NCBI GenBank assembly: GCA_964580575.1
Contig: CAZOLJ010000117.1
Coordinates: forward strand, 1 to 10,724
Length of the DNA stretch: 10,724 nucleotides
Source of the DNA: CAVPDE01 sp964580575
GTDB lineage: Bacteria > Desulfobacterota > DSM-4660 > Desulfatiglandales > HGW-15
Direction of reading: 5' to 3'
Made by a program: the position numbers and the translations under genes. Of the stretch, positions 1 through 4,923 are shown piece after piece (the stretch's first letter is position 1; every line of letters starts with the position of its first letter). The notes beneath the pieces were generated by a model that worked only from the letters and a program-made list of their open reading frames with translations, was not told where the DNA came from and did no database searches.

Positions 1-350
1 GCGGTTTCTTCGCTATATGCATAGCATAATCTCCCAACTGATTATTGGCATCACTGTGAGCCAGCGCTGCTCGCCTTCCCATATGAGAATCACGTGGGGA
101 ACCTCTCAGCGTATCCCAGGTCGACACAAAGCCACTTATTCAACCCTCCAGAGGCGGGCAAGCACAGGGAACTGGGACACGGAATAGTCGATAGGATGTC
201 CCACGCGTTTCGGCGGCCGAGTCCATTTGCGGTCGGGGCTTTTCTCGCCAGAGGTACGGCGGGTTTACTTCCCAAAATCCCAGGCCCTCGTTTTATCTTG
301 ACTTCCAAGGGGGGATTCGGATAATCTCAACCATTGCTTGTTACTTTAAG
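1..350. other. Gene-free leader stretch, nothing recognised
   Basis: No convincing gene is visible here. Two short frames are open on opposite strands over almost the same bases (94-324 plus, 90-308 minus). Neither has a clear ribosome-binding site, and neither product resembles a family I know. Two overlapping antisense frames in a G+C-rich stretch are most easily explained by base composition, or by the remnant of a dispersed repeat. No tRNA cloverleaf or rRNA segment was recognised. The stretch ends at an intrinsic terminator, so a transcript may come through it from the left. Confidence 0.4.
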
Positions 351-389
351 CGGAGATGCTTTGGGGAGATAGGCACCTCCGTTTTTTTT
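351..389 (+). terminator. Rho-independent terminator upstream of infA
   Basis: CGGAG (351-355) plus TGC (357-359) pair with GCA (373-375) plus CTCCG (377-381). This gives an 8-bp stem with one A/C mismatch and a 13-nt loop. Eight consecutive T residues follow directly (382-389). This is the textbook intrinsic terminator layout on the plus strand. It could end an upstream transcript or act as an attenuator in the infA leader, since only 64 nt separate it from the infA start. Confidence 0.75.
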
Positions 390-398
390 AATCCTGGG

Positions 399-418
399 CT
401 GAGGCTCTCAGTTTTCTT
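399..418 (+). other. Small stem-loop followed by T-rich tract in the infA leader
   Basis: CTGAG (399-403) and CTCAG (407-411) form a 5-bp stem with a 3-nt loop, followed by TTTTCTT (412-418). It lies directly after the stronger terminator and 35 nt before infA. It may be a backup terminator or a leader structure. The stem is short, so it could be chance. Confidence 0.35.
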
Positions 419-453
419 CGTGGCCGATCCTGGGGTGAACAGATAAGGGTCAA

Positions 454-672
454 ATGAGTCGAAAGGATTTAATTCAAATACCAGGTCAGGTCATGAAGGT
501 GTTGGGCAGTGGAATCATGGAAGTTCATTGCGACAATGATTTCACTGTCATGGGACGTCTTTCCGGACGAATGAAAATGCACCGTATCAAGGTGATGGTT
601 GGAGACCAAGTCCATGTAAGTGTCTCGCCATACGACCCATCTCATGGAATTATAACCTACCGCTCCAAGTGA
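454..672 (+). CDS. infA: Translation initiation factor IF-1
   Basis: A 72-residue protein, the usual length of bacterial IF-1, a single S1/OB-fold domain. IF-1 binds the A site of the 30S ribosomal subunit and helps IF-2 and IF-3 select the initiator tRNA. Family landmarks are visible: an early GQVMKVLGSG strand, then GRLSGRMKMHRIKVMVGD (about residues 34-51), where IF-1 normally has the SGRMRKHYIRILPGD pattern, and SPYDPSHGIITYRSK at the end, matching the SPYDLTRGRITYR type. The initial segment (SRKDLIQIPGQ) differs from the usual MSKEDVIEMEG, so it may be a second, non-operonic IF-1 copy of the kind found outside the ribosomal-protein cluster. An AAGGG ribosome-binding site (444-448) precedes the ATG at good spacing. 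No ribosomal-protein gene lies nearby. Confidence 0.9.
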   Translation: MSRKDLIQIPGQVMKVLGSGIMEVHCDNDFTVMGRLSGRMKMHRIKVMVGDQVHVSVSPYDPSHGIITYRSK

Positions 673-841
673 TAAACAGACAGAAAATCTGATTCGTGAA
701 TTTTGGACTAGCGTTCAGTCAATTGCGGGTGAATAGCGCAACGCCGTTGGAGTTCATCATCCGGCTGTGATGCGATGGACAACATTCATAACAGGAAATT
801 CATAAACCATAAAATACATTAAGGAGAAAAAGAAACCAATC

Positions 842-1003
842 GTGGAAGAGAATAGACGAAATCAATTAGACGCGAAACTCAAGGAGATGATCAAACACTT
901 TGAGCAAGCCGAAGCTAAACGAAAAAAACCCATGACACAATCTGGTACCGGCAATGCCATTCGCCGCAGGGAAGGTGAAAAAGCCAAGCGGTTTTATGTC
1001 TGA
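842..1003 (+). CDS. Small basic hypothetical protein, 53 residues
   Basis: This frame starts at GTG and ends at TGA. It is preceded by AAGGAG (821-826), 15 nt from the GTG, which is rather long; an ATC codon sits in frame directly before it. The product is highly charged and has no membrane segment. It has a predicted helical N-terminal half rich in Glu, Lys and Gln (NRRNQLDAKLKEMIKHFEQA), then a Gly/Thr/Ser turn, and an arginine/lysine-rich tail (AIRRREGEKAKRFYV). The RRREG-type tail resembles small conserved proteins annotated as hypothetical in Desulfobacterota, but I cannot name a family. It could bind nucleic acid; that is inference from charge alone. A terminator-like hairpin follows the stop within 6 nt, which supports a real, separately terminated gene. 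Confidence 0.6.
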   Translation: MEENRRNQLDAKLKEMIKHFEQAEAKRKKPMTQSGTGNAIRRREGEKAKRFYV

Positions 1004-1008
1004 AATAA

Positions 1009-1039
1009 GAAAAGGGCTGCGTGAAGAACTTCCCTTTTT
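1009..1039 (+). terminator. Terminator-like hairpin after the 53-residue gene
   Basis: AAAAGGG (1010-1016) pairs exactly with CCCTTTT (1032-1038), with an extra G/T pair outside, a 15-nt loop and a run of five T residues (1035-1039). An A-tract, GC core and T-tract layout is typical of a bidirectional intrinsic terminator. The position right after the stop at 1003 fits. The stem has only three G-C pairs, so strength is uncertain. Confidence 0.5.
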
Positions 1040-1119
1040 AGATTCGGACTATATTGCGAGAAACAACGGTTGTGAGATGGAAACAGTTTGACGTGAAGTC
1101 AATCATTGGAAAGGACAAA

Positions 1120-1332
1120 ATGAACTTCAACGAGCTAAGGAAAATGGCGAAACGCATGGGCATAAACACTTATCGAGTGAAGAAGTCTGATATTATTCGC
1201 TCTATCCAACGTGCGGAAAACAACATTCAGTGCTTTAGCACGGGGAGGGTGGAGTATTGCTGTGAGCACGTATGTCTATGGAGAACCGATTGCGTCAAAC
1301 TAAACCATGATCGGCAACCAAATTTCGGATAG
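1120..1332 (+). CDS. Small SAP/Rho-N-like protein with C-terminal cysteine cluster
   Basis: A 70-residue protein. The ATG at 1120 is chosen over an upstream in-frame start at 1054 because GGAAAGGA (1108-1115) sits just ahead of it and the protein then begins at the conserved domain. Residues 1-33 (MNFNELRKMAKRMGIN, then the KKSDIIRSIQRAE helix) have the helix-turn-helix pattern of SAP or Rho N-terminal domains, which bind nucleic acid. Cysteines follow at 38, 47, 48, 52 and 58. Four of them are spaced like a metal-binding knuckle (C-x8-C-x4-C-x5-C), ending in CLWRTDC. I recall near-identical short proteins in Desulfobacterota and relatives, annotated only as SAP-domain proteins; their role is unknown. 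The last residues (about 64-70) probably run past the ancestral end, because they overlap the damaged start of the next gene. Confidence 0.75.
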   Translation: MNFNELRKMAKRMGINTYRVKKSDIIRSIQRAENNIQCFSTGRVEYCCEHVCLWRTDCVKLNHDRQPNFG

Positions 1333-1791
1333 CAGTTTGCCCGATGCGGAGCGGACAGGGCGGCACTTGATGCGGCTATTGGGCTGGATATCCCCCATGG
1401 AGGGTCGATCCCAAAAGGAAGAAGGACCGAAGACGGAGGGCTCTCAGAGAAATGCCACCTCAAAGAGATGCCCATCGCCAGCTGCGCCGCAAGGACAGAG
1501 CAGAACGTCATCGACTCGGATGGGACATTGATTGTCTCCCATGGAAAGCTCAACGGTGGCTCAGCGATGACCAGGCGCTCGGCCAAGAAGCACAACCGCC
1601 CCTGGAAGCATGTAAATCTGGAGAAGACCGATCTTTTCAAAGCTGCAATGGATGTCAGGGCTTGGGCTGTGGAGAATCATATCAAGGTCCTCAACGTAGC
1701 AGGACCGGGAGGGAGCAAAGATCCCAGAGTATATCAGTCCACCAAGAAGCTCCTAGAGTATGTTGGGCCTGAGAGGCGGCTGCGGTTGTGA
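1307..1791 (+). pseudogene. Putative molybdenum-carrier family gene, N-terminus frame-disrupted
   Basis: The frame ending at 1791 encodes GADRAALDAAIGLDIPHGG, SIPKGRRTEDG, EMPIASCAARTEQNVIDSDG, SHGKLNGGSAMTRR and VLNVAGPGGSKDPRVYQ. This follows from end to end the pattern I know for the short Rossmann-like 'putative molybdenum carrier' family (about 150 residues). The family starts with a glycine-rich IISGGQTGADRAALD segment. Here ATG 1307 gives MIGNQIS in a different frame, and the core from about 1345 onward is open only in the frame that carries TAG at 1330-1332. Bases about 1327-1350 are scrambled relative to the expected GGQT codons. A shortened product could start at ATG 1468, but it would lack the nucleotide-binding loop. 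It is therefore a pseudogene, or a sequencing error. The proposed molybdenum role is known only weakly for the family. Confidence 0.75.
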
Positions 1792-1848
1792 CCCAATCCC
1801 CGAATACATGCGATCATAGTAAAGCACCTGTGGACGATCAGTTTTCTG

Positions 1849-2332
1849 TTGGTGACGGTGTTTCTTGTTTTCAGCGTCTGCTCAGCGGGTCAATTCCAGG
1901 TCTCCCGGGTGACGGATGGAGACGCAATCACAGCCAGGGATGGCCGTGTTGAAAAAATCATCAGGCTGGTTGGGATTGATGCTCCTGAGGTATCCCACAA
2001 GAAGAGGGAAAAAGGTCAACCATTCAGCCAGCAGCCCACAAAATATCTGGGGGGTTTGGTGTTGAATCAGACCGTTGAGATCAAGGAGTATGGCCAGGAC
2101 AGATACGGTAGAACGCTGGGCGTGGTCTTGGCCACTGGAAAGAACGTGAACCTTGAAATGGTCAAGGCGGGATATGCTGAGGTCTACCGGGGAAACCCTG
2201 CAGCAGGTTTTGACAAGTGCTCCCTATTGGAAAGCGGAGCAGGAAACGAGAGCGGCGAAACAGGAAATGTGGGCTCAGGGGGAAAAATACGGTAGTCCGA
2301 GAGAGTGGAGGAGAGTGAATAGTGGGAAGTGA
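1849..2332 (+). pseudogene. Secreted staphylococcal-nuclease-like (thermonuclease) gene with frameshift
   Basis: From TTG 1849 the product has a hydrophobic stretch ending in CSAG, then the SNase core: VTDGDAIT (residues 21-28), IRLVGIDAPE (38-47, with catalytic Arg39 and Glu47 and metal ligand Asp44), YGQDRYGRTLGVV (81-93, second catalytic Arg88) and NLEMVKAGYAEVYRG. After FDK the frame turns to nonsense and stops at 2295. Skipping one base (T2218) restores the family's ending APYWKAEQETRAAKQEMWAQ, followed by SPREWRRVN and a stop at 2330-2332. A 1-nt insertion has therefore broken the C-terminus. The start is also odd: the signal-peptide frame extends upstream (VKHLWTISFLL) to the stop at 1791 without any ATG, GTG or TTG before 1849, and no ribosome-binding site is seen. 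An intact relative would be an exported Ca-dependent phosphodiesterase cleaving DNA/RNA. Confidence 0.8.
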
Positions 2333-2402
2333 GAAGGTGCTGGTTCCCGGCCTTCTCCGTCGAAGTCGTTACTTGCCATTTCCCAGGTAACCCAATAGAC
2401 AA

Positions 2403-2420
2403 CGTATCGAATATTTGAAT
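2403..2420. repeat. Direct repeat, left copy (CGTATCGAATATTTGAAT)
   Basis: This 18-bp string recurs in the same orientation at 9224-9241 with one mismatch. It lies in the 187-nt gap between the plus-strand nuclease gene and the 3' end of the minus-strand methyltransferase. The rest of that gap holds a CACGC/GCGTG inverted repeat and G+C-rich sequence beside the methyltransferase stop, but no gene. Confidence 0.45.
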
Positions 2421-2519
2421 TTTGAAACCACGCCAATAGCGCGTGCTTACAAGCTCGTCGTAACATCTCGGATAACGCGCCCGGCAGTAAACCTGACCGA
2501 GCGAAGCGAGCCAGCCGGC

Positions 2520-3302
2520 CTATTCCGGCTCGCGTTCATCCGTTTTTGAGGCCGCAGAGCGCGATCTGAACATGTAGATCGCCCAACCAAGCGTGTCGCG
2601 CCCCCAACGCAGGTATGCGGCCCTGGCCTTCCTCACGCGCTCAACCACCTCCGCCAAGTCCGGATCATCTCGATGGGTGCGAGCGTACTCGGCTGTCGCG
2701 AACCATTGGAGACCCTCATACCTGTCCCAGTCGTCCTTGCTGCTCACGATGGTGTGAACGAGATCCAATCCTCGCCGCTCTCCGGCTTCTGCGTTCGAGG
2801 AGTGGCTTCCGAAGTCCTCTCGTGCGCACCCGGAGGCCTCTAGGTAATCCCCTGACGGCTCCTGCTGCCAGTATGGCTCTCCCACGATCACCCAGCCACC
2901 GGGCCTCACCATGCTGATCAGCGCTTCGAGAGTATTCGCATGCCCCCCGAAGATCCAACTGGCACCAATACATGACGCCAGATCTAAGCTGTGCGGCTCC
3001 TCTGGCTTGAAATCCGCACCATTCATCTGAGTGAAGGTGATGCCGGAACTCGGTGCCCGCGCCTTGAGCATTCTCTCTGCATCGGAAATGAAGAAAGGAG
3101 AAATGTCGATGCCCATGCCGCGAGCGCCATAGGCTTCCGCTAAGCGAATCAGGAACTCGCCCTTACCACAGGCAATGTCAACCACCTGTGCGTTAGTTGG
3201 GAGGCGCAGAAGTTCCACAAGACGCGCCAGCTTTTCCTCGCTCGTGGGATTGCATACCATATGTTCGCGGTGAGTGATGTCGTAGAACTTCCATGTGTCC
3301 AT
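2520..3302 (-). CDS. Class I SAM-dependent methyltransferase
   Basis: A 260-residue soluble protein that should transfer a methyl group from S-adenosylmethionine to an unknown acceptor. Motif I, the SAM-binding loop, is VDIACGKGEF (about residues 41-50). It is followed by the acidic GIDISPFF strand (motif II, Asp binding the ribose), ITFTQMNGADF (motif III region), the LDLASCIGASWIFGG strand and MVRPGGWVIVGEPYW (post-motif). The C-terminal third (WDRYEGLQWFATAEYAR onward) is helical and probably covers the substrate site. ATG 3302 is preferred over TTG 3311, because the AAGGA just upstream of ATG 3302 is a well-spaced ribosome-binding site and the TTG would overlap it. There is no signal peptide. 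It stands apart from the sulfatase cluster by about 460 nt and has its own TATAAT box. By eye its G+C is higher than that of the infA region, which may mean acquisition by transfer. Confidence 0.85.
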   Translation of the reverse strand: MDTWKFYDITHREHMVCNPTSEEKLARLVELLRLPTNAQVVDIACGKGEFLIRLAEAYGARGMGIDISPFFISDAERMLKARAPSSGITFTQMNGADFKPEEPHSLDLASCIGASWIFGGHANTLEALISMVRPGGWVIVGEPYWQQEPSGDYLEASGCAREDFGSHSSNAEAGERRGLDLVHTIVSSKDDWDRYEGLQWFATAEYARTHRDDPDLAEVVERVRKARAAYLRWGRDTLGWAIYMFRSRSAASKTDEREPE

Positions 3303-3329
3303 GATTCTCAATCCTTCGACGGCCTAATG

Positions 3330-3358
3330 ATTATATGGATCCGGATAAGACGCCGGAT
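3330..3358 (-). promoter_or_regulatory. TATAAT box overlapped by GGATCC-centred palindrome
   Basis: On the minus strand a perfect TATAAT occupies 3335-3330, about 30 nt ahead of the methyltransferase ATG. No matching -35 is found at 17-18 nt; a TTGAAA at 3363-3358 is 22 nt away. A palindrome TTAT-N2-GGATCC-N2-ATAA (3331-3348) runs through the box, and ATCCGG/CCGGAT (3339-3344 with 3353-3358) can also form a hairpin. A palindrome lying on a promoter is the usual layout of a repressor operator. That is inference. Confidence 0.45.
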
Positions 3359-3459
3359 TTCAATTTCCTGTCCGTATAAAACGCCTTTGAATTATTCCCC
3401 GTAGGCATTCAAATCCCTTTGGTTTCAGATACTTCCGCCTGCACCCGCCTCTTACCACG

Positions 3460-3487
3460 GGGTCTTATGCGGATCCCCATAAGACCC
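3460..3487. repeat. 28-bp near-perfect palindrome, second GGATCC-centred site
   Basis: Arms GGGTCTTATG (3460-3469) and CATAAGACCC (3478-3487) are exact reverse complements. The centre is GGATCC (3471-3476), flanked by one C on each side, which is the only mismatch. The inner 21 bp (3465-3485) match the site at 3331-3351 at 17 of 21 positions. Two related palindromes about 130 bp apart upstream of one gene suggest paired binding or recombination sites. Confidence 0.65.
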
Positions 3488-3766
3488 AAACCAAGAGGGT
3501 GTCAAAGTGTGCCGCGAACAGCACCTCTAGTGGCCGAGTGCGTTTGGGCCATTTTACCACTAGGTCAGACAATTTGGAAGCATCTTGACCTTCTGCTGAT
3601 TTCCAAGACTGATTTAGGATCTTCTCATTCGATTAGCATCAGTAATCTTGCCTATTGTGCCAAAGGTCGGAGGTCCAATTTCAGAGACGTCTTCGGCTGA
3701 ACCATTGCCCCTATCCAAGCGAAGCTAATGCTTACCGTGTCTGTTTCCTTTGTGGTCCCTTTTTCG
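3488..3766. other. Non-coding stretch between palindrome and HAD gene
   Basis: No gene is recognised. Short plus-strand frames here have no ribosome-binding site and no family resemblance. The stretch is the 3' flank of the HAD hydrolase gene, but I see no clear terminator for it on the minus strand. Confidence 0.4.
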
Positions 3767-4771
3767 TCATTTTGCTTTCTCGAATGGAAAGACCCTCTTC
3801 CAGTCGTCCTTCATGCTCACGATGGTCCAACCTTTGACCTTGGCTTCATCGAGCCCTTTATCGAGCCGGCCGATGTGCGACTGTCGGTCATAAGCCCACT
3901 CGCGCTCGGCGTCGGTGTGGTGGACGTAAAGACAGAAACGCGGGCCGCTTCCGGCAGCGGTGTATTGGAGCATTTGCAGGTCCCCGTCGGAGTTGCCGAA
4001 GGCGGCGATGGGGCGGCGGCCTATGTATGAATTGATGCCGACCGGCTTGCCGGCCCCGTCGTCAACGAAGTTCATCTCGGGCAGCCGCACGAGCACCGGC
4101 TTGCCATCGTGCATTTCGAATTTGGTCTTGATGCTGCTGCCTATGACCTGCTCAGGTGGAATACCATAAACTCTTTCGGTCCAGGGACGCATGAACTCGA
4201 CACCCCCGCCGGAGACGATAAAGGTCTTGAAGCCGTTCATCCGCAGGCAGGTGAGCAGTTCGAGCATAGGCTGATAGACCATTTCCGTGTAAGGCCGCCC
4301 GGTCTTCGGATGCTTCGCGGTGGCGAACCAGTCCTCCACGATCTTAGCGAATTCCTCGGTGGTCATGCCGGCATGCGTGGCCATGACCATTTCGAGGAGT
4401 GCGTGCTCGCCGCCAGCCAGCGTAGACTTCATATCACCCTTGAGCACTGAGGCGAACGGCTCTTTGTCCTTCCACTCCGGGTGCTGTGGCGCAATGGCTT
4501 TGATGCGGTCCAAGACGAAGAGCGCTTGAAAATACATCGGTTGCTCGGCCCAGAGCGTGCCGTCGTTGTCGAACGTCGCAATGCGCTCGGCCGCCGGCAC
4601 GAAGTCAGGGGAGCCTTTCTTGGTGACCTTGTTGACGAAGCTGACGATGGCCTTCTTCGATGCGGTGTCACTCCAGGAGGCCAGGGGATCGGCAGCTCGA
4701 ACCACTGTCGAAGTGAATGTGAACGCAACCGCCAGAAAACCGATGAGCGTGAGTTTACTGTTTGGTTTCAC
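3767..4771 (-). CDS. Exported HAD-superfamily phosphatase-like hydrolase
   Basis: A 334-residue protein from the GTG at 4771, chosen because GGAAAGGAGAG lies just upstream and the protein then begins with a proper signal peptide: KPNSKLTL, a hydrophobic core, and cleavage after about TVVRAA (residue 27). HAD motifs follow in order. FDNDGTLW (nucleophile Asp68 and acid/base Asp70) is motif I, IVSGGG (Ser187) is motif II, Lys242 in GAGKPVG is a candidate motif III lysine, and AFGNSDGDLQM (about 257-267) is motif IV with its magnesium-binding aspartates. The order and the GNSDGD form resemble phosphoserine-phosphatase-like HAD enzymes, with a large cap domain between motifs I and II. It should hydrolyse a phosphoester outside the cytoplasm; the substrate is unknown. 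It lies 152 nt downstream of the sulfatase on the same strand, a pairing I recall from other genomes, so the two may share a substrate. Confidence 0.85.
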   Translation of the reverse strand: MKPNSKLTLIGFLAVAFTFTSTVVRAADPLASWSDTASKKAIVSFVNKVTKKGSPDFVPAAERIATFDNDGTLWAEQPMYFQALFVLDRIKAIAPQHPEWKDKEPFASVLKGDMKSTLAGGEHALLEMVMATHAGMTTEEFAKIVEDWFATAKHPKTGRPYTEMVYQPMLELLTCLRMNGFKTFIVSGGGVEFMRPWTERVYGIPPEQVIGSSIKTKFEMHDGKPVLVRLPEMNFVDDGAGKPVGINSYIGRRPIAAFGNSDGDLQMLQYTAAGSGPRFCLYVHHTDAEREWAYDRQSHIGRLDKGLDEAKVKGWTIVSMKDDWKRVFPFEKAK

Positions 4772-4858
4772 TTGTTTCTCTCCTTTCCACCACCAATTCC
4801 CGGGCCACTCACGCGGGCAGCCAGCGCGGTTCATGGTTCCTGTGTTCCTTTCAAGCGA

Positions 4859-4887
4859 GCCGCATCCGCCAATGCGATCGATGCGGC
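4859..4887 (-). other. Stem-loop between sulfatase and HAD genes
   Basis: GCCGCATC (4859-4866) pairs exactly with GATGCGGC (4880-4887) around a 13-nt loop. It lies 37 nt after the sulfatase stop on the minus strand and has no T-tract after it. An intercistronic mRNA-stabilising or attenuating hairpin is more likely than a terminator. Confidence 0.5.
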
Positions 4888-4923
4888 CCGCAGAATGGCT
4901 TTAGCTCGTCAACCGGCGCTGGC

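Noticed and set aside
1054..1119. N-terminal extension of the SAP-like protein
   Set aside because: The ribosome-binding site at 1108-1115 and the family start point both favour ATG 1120.
2455..2520. Possible integron attC site after the methyltransferase stop (GCGCGTTATCC on the minus strand)
   Set aside because: The core GTTRRRY is not matched (GTTATCC), no RYYYAAC inverse core lies near the stop, and the arms do not pair as attC arms should.
3331..3358. REP-like element, because CCGGATAAGACGCCGGAT resembles enterobacterial REP sequences
   Set aside because: The arms are only 6 bp, there is no array, and other features do not suggest an enterobacterium; the GGATCC palindrome explains it better.
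3419..3700. 93-codon plus-strand frame containing the 28-bp palindrome
   Set aside because: The palindrome and composition explain the region better, no ribosome-binding site precedes it, and the sequence looks non-coding in all frames.
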